Source: Actinomyces sp. oral taxon 897 | Lineage (GTDB): Bacteria > Actinomycetota > Actinomycetes > Actinomycetales > Actinomycetaceae | Direction of reading: 5' to 3' | Assembly: GCF_002999235.1 (NCBI RefSeq) | Contig: NZ_CP027236.1 | Span: 1,426,001 to 1,490,000 of the forward strand | DNA: 64,000 bases | Shown: piece after piece, positions 43,613-53,794 of the stretch | How the letters are laid out: each line of letters begins with the position of its first letter | How positions within the stretch are numbered: position 1 is the stretch's first letter | The notes under the pieces: model-generated | Told to the model about the DNA's origin: nothing | Database searches by the model: none | Seen by the model: the letters and a program-made list of their open reading frames with translations, nothing else | Made by a program: the position numbers and the translations under genes

Positions 43613-45057
43613 GCCCCCTGCTGTCGCTGCGGGGGCTGACCCGTACCTTCCAGGTGCCGCACGCCCCTGACCTGCACATCCTCACCGGGGTGGACCTGGA
43701 CGTAGAGCCCGGGGAGCACATTGCGATCGTGGGGCGCTCGGGCACCGGCAAGTCCACCCTGCTCAATATCCTGGGCCTGATCGACCAGCCGACGTCGGGC
43801 ACCTACACCCTGGAGGACCAGGACGCCACCCGCCTGTCCGAGGGACGCCGGGCCCGTCTGCGGGGAGCCACCTTCGGCTTCGTGTTCCAGTCCTTCAACC
43901 TCATTGAGGGCCTGAGCACCACCGAGAACGTGGCGGCCCCCCTGCTGTACGACACCGGCAGGTCCTTCTGGACCCGTACCGCCCGGGCAGGCGAGCTGCT
44001 CGACGCCGTCGGCCTGGGAGACAAGGTCGACTCACCGATCGGGCTCCTGTCCGGTGGTGAGCAGCAGCGGGTGGCCATCGCCCGGGCCATTGCCCGCCAG
44101 CCCCGGGTCATCCTGGCCGACGAGCCCACCGGGGCGCTGGACGTGGACACGGGTACCGCCGTCATGGAGCTCCTGGAGGCCCAGTGCGCCCAGAGGGGAG
44201 CGGCCCTGATCATTATCACCCACGACCTGGCTGTGGCCGCACGCGCCTCCACCCAGTACCGCCTGGACCACGGCGTGCTCACCCAGGTCACAGTCACCCG
44301 GCACCGGGTGGGGACCCTGGAGGAGTTCGGCGAGGCAGTAGCCCCGTCCTCGGCCCCTGCGCCCGGCCCCTCGGCCGCCTCCAGCCCCTCGGCCCGCTCC
44401 GCCCCATCGGCCGGGTCCGGGCCTGTCCCGCCACGGGTGGCCCCGGCTGTCAGGCCACAGCTGGCTACGCCCCGGTCGGCACCCTCGCCCGCCTCCAGCC
44501 CCTCGGCCGCCTCCAGCCCCTCGGCCCGCTCCGCCCCATCGGCCCAGTCGGCACCACCAGCCGCACCACGACCGGCTGCCTCCAGCCCCTCGGCCTCCTC
44601 GGCCCAGTCCGCCCCCGCAATGACGTCGGCGCCAGGAGACGGCCCCAGTCCCGGCAACGGCCCTGCGCCCCGCAACGGCCCCAGACCCAGGGGCGGCCCC
44701 GCGCCCGCCCGCGCCCCCCGCCAGGTGCCCGCGACCAGCCGGACCCCCCTGGCCAGGCGCGTCCCCGCACGGCCCAGGCCCCCGGCCACCCCGGCGCCAG
44801 CGACCTCACCCCCGCCCACCGTGGAACCAGTGGAGCCAGCGGCCTCACCCCCGCCCACGCCGCCGACCCCGGGGTCAGCGGAGAGGCCTGTCACGCCCCC
44901 CTCAGCCCCGACTCCCGCTCCGGCCCCCAAGCCCGTACCCAGGCCTGACGCCAGCGCCCCGGCCTCGGGCGGGCCACAGCCTCCCACCACCAGCAGGCCA
45001 CAGCCTCCCACCACCCAGGATCTTCAGGACACCCAGAAGATTGGAGTCGTGCCGTGA
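43609..45057 (+). CDS. MacB/LolD-type ABC ATPase with long Ser/Ala/Pro tail
   Basis: 482 residues. The ATPase core is residues 1-230: Walker A GRSGTGKST (42-50), QSFNLIEGLSTTENV, signature LLSGGEQQRVAIARA, Walker B VILADEPTGALD and IIITHD. From about residue 240 to the end there are ~240 residues made of Ser/Ala/Pro repeats (SSPSARSAPSA and variants) encoded by degenerate repeats, then PPTTxRPQPPTT. Such a tail is unusual on a cytoplasmic ATPase. It works with the MFP before and the FtsX-like permease after, both coupled by GTGA overlaps; the exported substrate is unknown. Confidence 0.9.
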   Translation: MSPLLSLRGLTRTFQVPHAPDLHILTGVDLDVEPGEHIAIVGRSGTGKSTLLNILGLIDQPTSGTYTLEDQDATRLSEGRRARLRGATFGFVFQSFNLIEGLSTTENVAAPLLYDTGRSFWTRTARAGELLDAVGLGDKVDSPIGLLSGGEQQRVAIARAIARQPRVILADEPTGALDVDTGTAVMELLEAQCAQRGAALIIITHDLAVAARASTQYRLDHGVLTQVTVTRHRVGTLEEFGEAVAPSSAPAPGPSAASSPSARSAPSAGSGPVPPRVAPAVRPQLATPRSAPSPASSPSAASSPSARSAPSAQSAPPAAPRPAASSPSASSAQSAPAMTSAPGDGPSPGNGPAPRNGPRPRGGPAPARAPRQVPATSRTPLARRVPARPRPPATPAPATSPPPTVEPVEPAASPPPTPPTPGSAERPVTPPSAPTPAPAPKPVPRPDASAPASGGPQPPTTSRPQPPTTQDLQDTQKIGVVP

Positions 45058-46457
45058 AGGGCCTGAGCAACGTCAACAGAATCCTCACCGGACTGGTGGG
45101 TGCGGTCAGCGAGGCCTGGGCCCAGCTGCGTATCGGCAGGCTGCGGGTGCTCCTGTCCCTGGTCGGCGTGGCCGTGGCGGTGGCCGCCATGACCTTTGTC
45201 ATCGCCCTGGGGCAGGTGACCGTCTCAGCCGTGAACAGGCTCAACGAGTCCCACACGGGACGTCCCGGGACCGTCAGCATTATGGTCTCCCCTACCGGCA
45301 AGGGGACGGACGCCTCGGGTGACAGCGACTCCTCGGGGTCCTCCTCCGGGTCAACCCCCTCCGGGCCGGGCACCTCCTCGGGCACCTCCCCGGACGGTCC
45401 CGCGGGCGGTACGGGCGCACAGGCCGGCTCCCGCCCCGGGCTGGGCGCGGCGGACGTGGTACGGGCCCAGAGCTCCTTCGTCGAGCGCTACCAGGTCAAG
45501 GCCTGGGCCACCCACTACGACCAGAACCTGCGGGTCGCCTTCCCCAGCGGGGGACGCACCGTGCACACCCAGGTGGTGAGCCTCCAGTACGGCATCCTCC
45601 ACCACACCGACGTGGCCCAGGGGCGCTGGTTCTCCGCCGAGGACGCCGACGACCTCTCCCCCTCCATTATCGTCTCCCAGGGCTTCCTGGAGCAGCTGGG
45701 CCTCAAGCGGCTCACCGGGCCGGTCCAGGTGCGCGCCTACGCCCCCACGCCCATGACCTACACGATCGTGGGGGTCCTCAAGCCCGAGAAGAGGGAGAGC
45801 TGCCAGACCTCCGGCCCCGACGAGACGCCCTGCGCGCAGCCGCTGATGGCCATGGTCCTCAATACACCCTATGAGCGCATGCTGCCCACGAACGTGGAGC
45901 GGGCTACTCCCGTCCTGGAGATCTGGGCCGGTCAGGACGGTGCCGACCAGCGCGTCATCGAGCTGGCCAAGCAGGACTTCAACGCGGCCTTCGGGGCGGG
46001 GTCCACCCGGGCCGAGTCCAACGTGGACCAGGGTGCCACCACCTCGTCGTCCAGCACCTTCACCAAGGTGGTCACCATCGCGGGGGTGTGCGTCATGCTC
46101 ATGGGGGTCCTGGGGCTGGTGAACATCTCCATGGTGACCGTGCGCCAGCGCATCCACGAGATCGGGGTGAGGCGGGCCTTCGGGGCCACCAGCAGACGCA
46201 TCTTCTTCTCCATTATGCTGGAGTCGGTGGTGGCCACGGTCGTGGCCGGCGTGATCGGGATCGGGATCGCGATCGTGGGGATGCGCCTGGCCCCCCTGGA
46301 GACGATCCTCCGCCTCCCGGTCCCCACCCGGCCGCCGTTCCCCATGAGCGCGGCGCTCATCGGCCTGGCGGCGGCCACCGGCGTGGGGGCGCTGGCAGGC
46401 GCCGTCCCCGCCCTGGTGGCGGTGCGGATCCGTCCTATCGACGCCATCCGCTACTAA
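45054..46457 (+). CDS. MacB/FtsX-like ABC permease
   Basis: 467 residues, GTG start overlapping the ATPase stop. An N-terminal helix (LLSLVGVAVAVAAMTFVIAL) is followed by a large extracytoplasmic domain with a Ser/Gly-rich loop (about 85-135), and then by three helices with the FtsX signature VNISMVTVRQRIHEIGVRRAFGA. The type fits mechanotransmission exporters that work from the outer face of the membrane. It completes the MFP-ATPase-permease operon. Confidence 0.92.
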   Translation: MKGLSNVNRILTGLVGAVSEAWAQLRIGRLRVLLSLVGVAVAVAAMTFVIALGQVTVSAVNRLNESHTGRPGTVSIMVSPTGKGTDASGDSDSSGSSSGSTPSGPGTSSGTSPDGPAGGTGAQAGSRPGLGAADVVRAQSSFVERYQVKAWATHYDQNLRVAFPSGGRTVHTQVVSLQYGILHHTDVAQGRWFSAEDADDLSPSIIVSQGFLEQLGLKRLTGPVQVRAYAPTPMTYTIVGVLKPEKRESCQTSGPDETPCAQPLMAMVLNTPYERMLPTNVERATPVLEIWAGQDGADQRVIELAKQDFNAAFGAGSTRAESNVDQGATTSSSSTFTKVVTIAGVCVMLMGVLGLVNISMVTVRQRIHEIGVRRAFGATSRRIFFSIMLESVVATVVAGVIGIGIAIVGMRLAPLETILRLPVPTRPPFPMSAALIGLAAATGVGALAGAVPALVAVRIRPIDAIRY

Positions 46458-46473
46458 GAGAGGCGTCGGCAAC

Positions 46474-46496
46474 GAGCCGAGCAGAAAGCCCGGCTC
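46474..46496. terminator. Small hairpin between convergent genes
   Basis: GAGCCG (46474-46479) pairs with CGGCTC (46491-46496) over 11 bases, 17 bases past the permease stop and touching the stop of the opposite gene. Confidence 0.45.
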
Positions 46497-48231
46497 AGTC
46501 GTCAACGGCGATAATCTCCACCTTCTGGCCCGGGGCCCGGCAGCCCTCGACCCACAGACGCGCGTCAGTCCGCCGGCTCTTGCTGGTGTAGACGGTCGCG
46601 TCCTTCCCCCAGGCCTCGAACACGCCGCACACCCGCCCGTAGTAGTCCCTGGCCGAGGTGTAGGCGTAGATGCGCACCTCCTTGTCCGTGGGGGCGCTGA
46701 ACTGGATCATGAACCTGTTGCGGTCCATATCGACCAGCAGCTCGGTCGAGGCCTTGTAGAACATGGCCGCCCCTCCCTGCTCCTTGTCGAACACCCGGGC
46801 AAACACGTCGTCCTCGTGGTTCATGACCTCCACCGGGGCGAATACCGCCCAGTTGACCGGGGTGTGGATGGGAGCGACCCAGGAACGCATTCCGTAGTTC
46901 TGCAGAGGCAGGCCGACGGCGCAGAGCACCAGCGCGAGGGCAGGCACGATCGTCGCGTGCCGCAACAACGAGCGAGGCCCGGAGCTCCTGTCCTGGGACG
47001 CCATCTCGCTAGCCAGCTCAACCGCCAGTATGCTGGCGGTGAACACGTTCACGAGGAGGAGGTACTTGTTGACGTAGTAGCCCATCCCGATCGTGTCCTC
47101 GGTGCGCTGGTTGAGGAGGTACACCACCCCGAGGAACGCCCCGCTGAAGACGAGGACTATGGCCAGGCTCCGCTCACGGCTCTGAGGCCGGGCCAGGACG
47201 AGCCACAGGCCGCAGAGCATATCGACCAGGATCGCCAGGAGGATAAAGGGCGGGTCCCCGATGTTCCCCCCGTTCGCCCCGAGGACCTCCCCGTACGAGG
47301 CGAGCGCCCGCAGGGGGTAGCCGACCGTGAAGGCCAGGAAGCCCAGTGCCGAGACGGTCAGGATGACAAGCTCCTTGCGCTCAGGCCTGCCGCCCTGCGC
47401 CCGCAGTGCCTTGCGCCAGCGGACGCCCATGAGAACGCAGAGGACGCCCGGGATAATAGCCACTGGCGGCCAGCACGCCAGAACGAGGGTCGTCGCGCAC
47501 AGCTCCCAGGCCAGAGCGACACCGGCCCTCTCGTCCTCCGAGTCATAGAGGATCCAGGCGAGCCACAGGACCAGGTAGGTCATGACCACGTTAATGTGGC
47601 CGACAATGACCTCGGACCCCAGGACGACGCCGGTGAAGGGGATCCACCCCACGGCCACGACCGCGACCAGACGCCCCAGAGGACGCGCCCGCTGGGTACG
47701 TGACCACGTGTACGCGGCCCCCACCAGGCTGGCCAGGGCGCATATCAGGGCGACACTCACGGCGTTACCGGTCATCATGACGCGCAGCGGCGGGTATCCC
47801 TTACCGGGCCCGTAGAACAGCGAGGTCACGAGGTTGGCGAGGAACGCCGGGTTGTTGATGTCGTCGATACCGCCCGCCTGGTGGATACGCAGGGAGAGGA
47901 TCGAGTTGAACACCATGTCCTCACGGGTAAAGTGGGGGGACATACCGTGGTAGCGCACCACATTGGCGATAATGTCGGCGGTGCCCACGACGGCAGAGCA
48001 ACTCACCGTCGCGACCGCCGCCAGGCGCCTCCACCACCTTGCGCCGCCACGGCTCCCGCGCAGGGCCCTCACCAGATAGTAGGCCGAGATTCCCAGGGAG
48101 ACCGCTCCGGCCCCTATGAGCACGGTCCCCGAGGAGGTCACCAGGAGCGGGAGAAGCAGGGACAGCCACATCAGGCAGAGCACCCACAGGGTCAGAGCCC
48201 TCGCCAGGACGACGTCAACACGTACCCGCAT
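46495..48231 (-). CDS. Polytopic membrane protein, GT-C-like or unknown
   Basis: 578 residues, with about 11-12 helices followed by a ~110-residue soluble C-terminal part. After the second and third helices a loop reads [29 protein letters not shown], a loop rich in His/Asp/Glu such as those of GT-C glycosyltransferases, but no certain motif is present. It borders the polysaccharide locus and diverges from rmlA, so transfer of a lipid-linked sugar is a reasonable guess. Known family not recognised. Confidence 0.65.
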   Translation of the reverse strand: MRVRVDVVLARALTLWVLCLMWLSLLLPLLVTSSGTVLIGAGAVSLGISAYYLVRALRGSRGGARWWRRLAAVATVSCSAVVGTADIIANVVRYHGMSPHFTREDMVFNSILSLRIHQAGGIDDINNPAFLANLVTSLFYGPGKGYPPLRVMMTGNAVSVALICALASLVGAAYTWSRTQRARPLGRLVAVVAVGWIPFTGVVLGSEVIVGHINVVMTYLVLWLAWILYDSEDERAGVALAWELCATTLVLACWPPVAIIPGVLCVLMGVRWRKALRAQGGRPERKELVILTVSALGFLAFTVGYPLRALASYGEVLGANGGNIGDPPFILLAILVDMLCGLWLVLARPQSRERSLAIVLVFSGAFLGVVYLLNQRTEDTIGMGYYVNKYLLLVNVFTASILAVELASEMASQDRSSGPRSLLRHATIVPALALVLCAVGLPLQNYGMRSWVAPIHTPVNWAVFAPVEVMNHEDDVFARVFDKEQGGAAMFYKASTELLVDMDRNRFMIQFSAPTDKEVRIYAYTSARDYYGRVCGVFEAWGKDATVYTSKSRRTDARLWVEGCRAPGQKVEIIAVDD

Positions 48232-48367
48232 CCGTTACCCCTTCGCTCAGAGTCCCGACGCGGCCTGGATGAGGGCCCGCCGCACACGCCGAGATCATAG
48301 GGCATACCCGGCGCCCTGCCGAAACGGAGACGCCGCGCGCACCGGACCGGCTATGCGTTGCACCACA

Positions 48368-48373
48368 TATAAT
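48368..48373 (+). promoter_or_regulatory. TATAAT -10 element in the divergent rmlA region
   Basis: A perfect TATAAT within ACATATAATATAC lies about 85 bases before the rmlA start. The sequence is nearly symmetric, so it could also serve the divergent membrane protein gene. No matching -35 is found at the right distance. Confidence 0.45.
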
Positions 48374-48457
48374 ATACTCCGGTGCGGCTTCCCGACGACG
48401 TCGCCGAGCACACCCGGCTACCGTGACAGGTGGCATCTTTTAGGACAGACTGGCACC

Positions 48458-49330
48458 ATGCGAGGCATTATCCTGGCCGGCGGCTCCGGCACGCGACTCA
48501 ACCCGATCACCCTGGGCACCTCCAAGCAGCTCGTACCCGTCTACGACAAGCCGATGATCTACTACCCGTTGAGTACCCTCATGCTCGCGGGCATCCAGAA
48601 CGTGCTGATCATCACCACACCGCACGACGCCCCCAGCTTCCACCGGCTGCTCGGCGACGGCTCCCAGCTGGGGGTCAGCCTGTCCTACACCGTCCAGGAG
48701 GCCCCCGACGGCCTGGCCCAGGCCTTCGTCCTGGGCGCCGACTTCATCGGCTCCGACAGCGCGGCCCTGGTCCTGGGGGACAACATCTTCTACGGCCCCG
48801 GCATGGGGACCCAGCTGCGCCGCCACACCAGCCCCGAGGGCGGCGTCGTCTTCGCCTACCAGGTAGCCGACCCCAGCGCCTACGGCGTCGTGGAGTTCGA
48901 CGCCGACCTCAAGGCCGTCTCCATCGAGGAGAAGCCCGCCTGCCCCAAGAGCGACTACGCCGTCCCCGGCCTATACTTCTACGACAACGACGTCGTGGAG
49001 ATCGCCAGGAACCTCAGGCCCAGCGCCCGCGGGGAGTACGAGATCACCGACGTCAACCGCACCTACCTGGAGGCCGGGCGCCTGAACGTGGAGGTCCTGC
49101 CGCGCGGCACCGCCTGGCTGGACACCGGGACCTTCGACTCCCTGGCCAACGCCACCAGCTTCGTACGCACCATCCAGCACCGCCAGGGGCTCAACATCGG
49201 CTGTCCCGAGGAGATCGCCTGGCGTATGGGCTTCATTGACGACGATGGCCTGCGCTCCCGCGCCGAGCCCCTGGTCAAGTCCGGCTACGGCCAGTACCTC
49301 CTGGACATCCTCGCCCGGGCCCGGCACTGA
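48458..49330 (+). CDS. rmlA: Glucose-1-phosphate thymidylyltransferase
   Basis: 290 residues from the ATG at 48458. This is the first step of dTDP-rhamnose synthesis. The N-terminal [18 protein letters not shown] loop, [38 protein letters not shown] and the C-terminal [13 protein letters not shown] are all conserved. The RmlC-RmlD fusion is at 54.7 kb; rmlB is not in the window. Confidence 0.97.
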   Translation: MRGIILAGGSGTRLNPITLGTSKQLVPVYDKPMIYYPLSTLMLAGIQNVLIITTPHDAPSFHRLLGDGSQLGVSLSYTVQEAPDGLAQAFVLGADFIGSDSAALVLGDNIFYGPGMGTQLRRHTSPEGGVVFAYQVADPSAYGVVEFDADLKAVSIEEKPACPKSDYAVPGLYFYDNDVVEIARNLRPSARGEYEITDVNRTYLEAGRLNVEVLPRGTAWLDTGTFDSLANATSFVRTIQHRQGLNIGCPEEIAWRMGFIDDDGLRSRAEPLVKSGYGQYLLDILARARH

Positions 49331-49419
49331 GGGGACCGGGCCCCGCGGGTAGCGGGCGCTGCGCCGTCCGCCTCGTGCACCCGGCGACCCACACCTACCA
49401 CCAAGTAACAAGGACACCC

Positions 49420-50301
49420 ATGATCGATATTATGATCCCCTTCTGGGGCGAGCCTCACTACCTGTACGAGACGGTCCAGGCGGTCCTGTGCCAGACCAGT
49501 AGGCACTGGCACCTGACCGTCGTCGACGACTGCTACCCCGACCCGCAGGTCCAGGAGTACTTCAAGGATCTCGCTCACCCCCAGGTGACCTATGTACGCA
49601 ATGAGAAGAACCTCGGGATCACCGGGAACTACGCCCGCTGCATCGAGCTGGCCTCCGCGGACCTGGTCATGCTCCTAGGGTGCGACGACGTCCTCCTACC
49701 GGACTACGTGGCCCGGGTCCTGGCTGACCACAGGCACTTCCCCCAGGCGGACATTATCCAGCCCGGGGTGCAGGTCATTGACTCCTCAGGGACGGTCTCA
49801 GGCTCCCTGGCCGACACCGTCAAGCGCCTGACCATGCCACGGACCCGCTCCCCGCGCCTGCTGTCGGGCGAGGACCTGGCGGCCTCGCTGCTGCGCGCCG
49901 ACTGGCTCTACTGGCCCTCGCTGACCTTCCGTCGTGAGGTGCTCACGCGGACCCCCTTCCGGCCGGGCTTCCCCATTATCCAGGACCTCGCCCTGGTCAT
50001 TGACGTAGTCGTGGCGGGCGGCTGCCTGCTGCTGGACCCCTACACGTGCTTCGCCTACCGCCGTCACGAGGAGTCCGCCTCCTCCACGGCCCTGTTCGAC
50101 GGACGCCGCTTCAGCGGTGAGCGCGCCTACTTCGCGCTGGCCGCGGACCTGGTGCGACGCAACGGCTGGTCCAGGGCGGCCCGGGCCGCCCGGTGGCACA
50201 CGACCTCGCGCGCCCACGCGCTGGCCCTGCTGCCTACCGCGCTGCGCCGCAGGGACACGGACTCAGCACGGATGCTGGCCTCCCACGCCCTGGCCCGTTA
50301 G
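49420..50301 (+). CDS. Family 2 glycosyltransferase
   Basis: 293 residues from the ATG at 49420 (CAAGGA ahead). GT-A fold: IDIMIPFWGEPHYLYETVQAVLCQT, LTVVDDCYPD, the Asn-containing NEKNLGITGNYARC, and the metal site GCDDVLLPDY. It transfers a sugar from a nucleotide donor; acceptor unknown. It follows rmlA by 89 bases, so rhamnose is one plausible donor sugar. Confidence 0.9.
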   Translation: MIDIMIPFWGEPHYLYETVQAVLCQTSRHWHLTVVDDCYPDPQVQEYFKDLAHPQVTYVRNEKNLGITGNYARCIELASADLVMLLGCDDVLLPDYVARVLADHRHFPQADIIQPGVQVIDSSGTVSGSLADTVKRLTMPRTRSPRLLSGEDLAASLLRADWLYWPSLTFRREVLTRTPFRPGFPIIQDLALVIDVVVAGGCLLLDPYTCFAYRRHEESASSTALFDGRRFSGERAYFALAADLVRRNGWSRAARAARWHTTSRAHALALLPTALRRRDTDSARMLASHALAR

Positions 50302-50307
50302 CCGCAG

Positions 50308-50346
50308 CTGACGCGCGTCGGCCGCGGACAGGCCGGCGCGCGTCAG
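50308..50346. terminator. Bidirectional terminator hairpin
   Basis: CTGACGCGCGTCGGCC (50308-50323) pairs with 50331-50346 through 16 positions with one G-T wobble, loop of 7. It lies just past the GT2 stop and includes the acyltransferase stop on the other strand. Confidence 0.7.
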
Positions 50347-51431
50347 CGGGCCGCCTGGCGCAGGTCCCCCCAGGGCCTGCGTCCGCGCGACCACCGCATG
50401 GCGGCCCGCTCCACCCCCAGCCAGCTGGCCGTGGCCAGGACGATGGTGACCGCCACCGCGACCACGAGCAGGAGAGCGAACCCGTGGCGGTGCAGGCCCA
50501 GCAGGACCAGGAACTGGATGACAGGGAAGTGGAAGATGTACACCCCGTAGGAGATGTCGTGGACCCTGGTCACCGCCGGAGAGGGCACGACAGCCCCCAG
50601 CCACAGCACCACGTAGGCGATCAGAGGGGAGGCCAGCTGCGGCCCGTAGTCGTTGGAGTACCTGATCAGGGCCACCGCCACTACGGCACAGACAAACGCT
50701 ATCAGTGGCCGCATGGGAAGACGGTCGCGCAGCTTGTACACCACCGCCCCGCCCATGAAGTAGGGGAACATGAACGACAGCATGCTGAAGTCGTAGCTCT
50801 CGTCCACAAAACCGCCGATATAGCCGATCCCGGAGTGCACCCCCACGCTGAGGAGGAACAGCAGGACCGTGGGCCAGACCTTCTCCCGGGTTAGTTTCCA
50901 GGACAGGAAGACACCGATAATGATATAGCACCAGAACTCGTAGTACAGGCTCCACAGCGAGCCGTTCCACGCCTTGGGGTAGGGGATGTCGGCCAGCGTC
51001 GTGCCGATCTCGTAGGTCATGATCCTCAGCAGAATGTTGCCGTACACGTAGTAACCGGGGGTGACGGGGGTGCTGAAGTAGCCGCGCAGGCTCCCTGTCT
51101 CAATGACCTGGGCGATGGGGGCCAGGAAGAAGGCCACGAAGACCAGGGCGAGCAGGAACCCGGGGAAGATCCGGGTGACCCGGTTGAGCAGGTAGCGTCC
51201 GGCGTCGGAGCGCTCCCTGGACCCGGTAATGAGGAACCCCGAGATCGCGAAGAACCCCACGACGGCCCAGCTGCCAATGTGCTGCCCCTGCCACTTGATC
51301 CCGTCCCCCACCCCGGTAAGGATCTCGGCGTGGGAGTACAGCACCATAAAGGCCAGCAGGAGCCGGATCAGGTTGAGGGAGTTGTCGCGCGACCCCAGGT
51401 CACGTGCAGCGAACAAACGGGAGAGTTCCAC
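50343..51431 (-). CDS. Acyltransferase 3 (OafA-like) membrane protein
   Basis: 362 residues with ten or so helices. The family start NSLNLIRLLLAFMVLYSHAEI (with the conserved His), GFFAISGFLITGS, RYLLNRVTRIFPGFLLALVF and the SLWSLYYEFWCY motif are characteristic. These enzymes O-acylate, commonly acetylate, extracellular polysaccharides. It sits in a minus-strand run with a flippase and LicD, so it probably modifies the glycan made here. Confidence 0.93.
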   Translation of the reverse strand: MELSRLFAARDLGSRDNSLNLIRLLLAFMVLYSHAEILTGVGDGIKWQGQHIGSWAVVGFFAISGFLITGSRERSDAGRYLLNRVTRIFPGFLLALVFVAFFLAPIAQVIETGSLRGYFSTPVTPGYYVYGNILLRIMTYEIGTTLADIPYPKAWNGSLWSLYYEFWCYIIIGVFLSWKLTREKVWPTVLLFLLSVGVHSGIGYIGGFVDESYDFSMLSFMFPYFMGGAVVYKLRDRLPMRPLIAFVCAVVAVALIRYSNDYGPQLASPLIAYVVLWLGAVVPSPAVTRVHDISYGVYIFHFPVIQFLVLLGLHRHGFALLLVVAVAVTIVLATASWLGVERAAMRWSRGRRPWGDLRQAAR

Positions 51432-51526
51432 ACGCGGCAGCCTAGTACAGGCGCCTCCGCCGCCTCCGCCGCCAGCCTGTGTTCCTTCGCACCATGACCG
51501 ACGGGCGGGCCCGGGCGGGCCCCGTC

Positions 51527-52759
51527 CTACCTCCTGGTGACGGCGCGGTACAGGACCACGGCGAACACGGCCACCAGCACGGACATGGCCGCCGTGTAGG
51601 CGACCGAGGCGCCCAGCAGGGAGCCCTGGGGCACGAGCACCACGCAGAGCAGGGTGATGGCCCCGGCAGCCAGGACGTACCCCGCAAAGACGAGGTTCTG
51701 CAGGCGCACCGTCGTCAGGGCGTAGTAGAGGACCACGCTGGCGGCGTTCATGGCCCCGCCAGCCACGAGCACCATGAGCTCAACCGAGAAGGCGGACACG
51801 TCCTTGCCGAACACCAGGCCCAGGATCGGTACGCCGGCGACGTAGGTGACCAGGCCGACGACCACGAAGGCGCCGGCGGTGGCGAGCAGCCCCCGGTTGA
51901 CCACCGCCCGGAACCCGGGGCGGTCGCCCTGGACCCACAAACCCGCCATTCGCGTCAGCAGGGGGCGGAAGATGACCAGGGACATGAGGTTAATGGTGAC
52001 GGCGGGCATGAACAGGATCGCGAAGTAGCCCTGCTGGGTGGGGTCCAGGTAGCGGTCGATGGCGAACCTAGGGGCGTTGGACAGGTACATGGATATAAAG
52101 GAGGCCAGGAACAGAGGCAGGCAGGCCAGGAGCACCTGCCCGACGCGCCGGGGGTCCCAGGTGGGCCGGAGCGGGAACAGGCCGCGGGACGGCGGCAGGT
52201 AGACGCCCACCATGACGACCAGGGAGACCACCAGGGACACGACGGTGGACACCAGGAGGTTGCCGGTGGCCACGAGCATGCCGGAGAAGGACGCGGTCGT
52301 GCTCAGGGCGCGCCAGAAGCAGGCCCGGCCCCCCAGGTCCAGGCGCCCGACCCGCTGGAGCTCGCACACGTAGACGTCCTCGAAGGCGTCGAACACACGC
52401 AGGCTGGCCACCAGCACAATGAGGAGGACGTCGCTGCCGCCGTCCCCTGACACCATGGCGTAGCCGACGATACCCGCCAGCATGAGGGCCACGGTGACAA
52501 TGCGGGTGGCCAGGTAGGTGCCGAAGGTGAACCGGTGGCGCAGGTCGGTGACGTGGTAGGTCCTGACCTCGTACATGCCCAGGGTCTGGAACTGCTGGCC
52601 CACGGCAATGGCCAGGGAGTAGACGCCGGCCGCCCGGATCCCCGCCGTACGGGTGACCACCAGGAGCATGACCACGGTCGCCAGGGACGTCATGAGGGAC
52701 GCCGCCGTGTTCCACAGGTAGTCGCGCCCGAGCTGGGAGCGTTCACTCGTGCCAGGCAT
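51527..52759 (-). CDS. Polysaccharide flippase (Wzx/MATE-like)
   Basis: 410 residues with twelve or more helices. The start RDYLWNTAASLMTSLATVVMLLVVTR and GVYSLAIAVGQQFQTLGMYE are typical of the polysaccharide-transport/flippase group. It would flip lipid-linked oligosaccharide to the outside. Since the Wzm/Wzt exporter at 60 kb is a second route, the locus may export two different glycans. Confidence 0.88.
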   Translation of the reverse strand: MPGTSERSQLGRDYLWNTAASLMTSLATVVMLLVVTRTAGIRAAGVYSLAIAVGQQFQTLGMYEVRTYHVTDLRHRFTFGTYLATRIVTVALMLAGIVGYAMVSGDGGSDVLLIVLVASLRVFDAFEDVYVCELQRVGRLDLGGRACFWRALSTTASFSGMLVATGNLLVSTVVSLVVSLVVMVGVYLPPSRGLFPLRPTWDPRRVGQVLLACLPLFLASFISMYLSNAPRFAIDRYLDPTQQGYFAILFMPAVTINLMSLVIFRPLLTRMAGLWVQGDRPGFRAVVNRGLLATAGAFVVVGLVTYVAGVPILGLVFGKDVSAFSVELMVLVAGGAMNAASVVLYYALTTVRLQNLVFAGYVLAAGAITLLCVVLVPQGSLLGASVAYTAAMSVLVAVFAVVLYRAVTRR

Positions 52760-52774
52760 GCACGTGGCCCCTCC

Positions 52775-53650
52775 TCAGGAGCCGGTGGTCTCGTAGGGGC
52801 CGAAGTCGATGACGCACGGCTTGTGGTTACGCCGCTGCTCCTCCGGAGGCAGCTGCATGTAGTCCCCGTAGGAGCGGCGCAGCAGCTTGTCGTAGTTGCG
52901 TGCCAGCTTGACCGTAATGTCCTCGAAGGGAACCTCCAGGGCCGGGTAGAGGTCGTCCGTGGTCACCGCCCAGTTCCACGGGTCCCGCATGGAGAAGTCC
53001 GCCATCCTCCGGGTGGGGGTGTCCTCGTAGCGTCGGGCGGCCCGGTCCCACCGCGCCTGCAGGGTCCGGGGGGTGACCCGCAGCAGCCTCATGGCCCAGT
53101 GGGCGGCGGAGGTGGCGGTGTGGATGGCGACCCGCCTCAGGCCCTTAATGCCGATCAGGTAGGGGGTGGGCGTGCCCTGGACGTAGAGGAGCCTGCCCCA
53201 CAGCCAGGTGCTGCGGCTCATGGAGCGGGCCGCGCGGGAGTCGTCGGGGACGTTGTCCACGGGCAGGACGTCGAGCGAGATCGGCATCCGGTACTTGGAG
53301 TCCCTGCCGAACTCCGGTACCAGGAGCGTTCCCTTGAGCCCGAGCTTGGTGAACATGAAGGGGAAGTCCGGACGTGTGCGCGTGTTGTCGATCTGGTACC
53401 CCTCCGGCAGCGCATCAGGCGCCTCCTTAAGGAACCGCTCGTAGTCCGCCCGTGTCATGAGGACGTCCACGTCGTCGTCCCACGGGATGAATCCGTGGTG
53501 GCGCACGGCACCGATCGCGGTGCCGCCGTAGACGACGTAGGGGATGTCGAGGCGGCGGCAGGTGTCGTCAAAGTCCGCCAGCATCTTGAGGAGCAGGGCC
53601 TGTATACGGTGCAGCAGCTCCGGGTCTGTCAGCGCCTCGTCGGAAGCCAT
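52775..53650 (-). CDS. LicD-family phosphotransferase
   Basis: 291 residues. LicD proteins are nucleotidyltransferase-fold enzymes that add phosphocholine or other phospho-groups to glycans. The diagnostic segment IPYVVYGGTAIGAVRHHGFIPWDDDVDVLM (residues 37-65) contains the metal-binding Asp cluster. Part of the minus-strand decoration block. Confidence 0.92.
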   Translation of the reverse strand: MASDEALTDPELLHRIQALLLKMLADFDDTCRRLDIPYVVYGGTAIGAVRHHGFIPWDDDVDVLMTRADYERFLKEAPDALPEGYQIDNTRTRPDFPFMFTKLGLKGTLLVPEFGRDSKYRMPISLDVLPVDNVPDDSRAARSMSRSTWLWGRLLYVQGTPTPYLIGIKGLRRVAIHTATSAAHWAMRLLRVTPRTLQARWDRAARRYEDTPTRRMADFSMRDPWNWAVTTDDLYPALEVPFEDITVKLARNYDKLLRRSYGDYMQLPPEEQRRNHKPCVIDFGPYETTGS

Positions 53651-53794
53651 ACCAGAACTCCTATCCGTCGCACGGGACCGGTCACGCCACTGTGGCGGAC
53701 CGGGGATGATTGTGCCACAACGGCGGGACCAGCAGGACCCGTCCCCGGTGCGCGTCCGGCAGGACGCCGCCGCGGCATGCGGGTGGTACGGGGA

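Noticed and set aside
48116..48457. N-terminal extension of RmlA to 404 residues
   Set aside because: The extra residues have no similarity, cross a promoter-like TATAAT and overlap the divergent gene; RmlA proteins start at MRGIILAGG.
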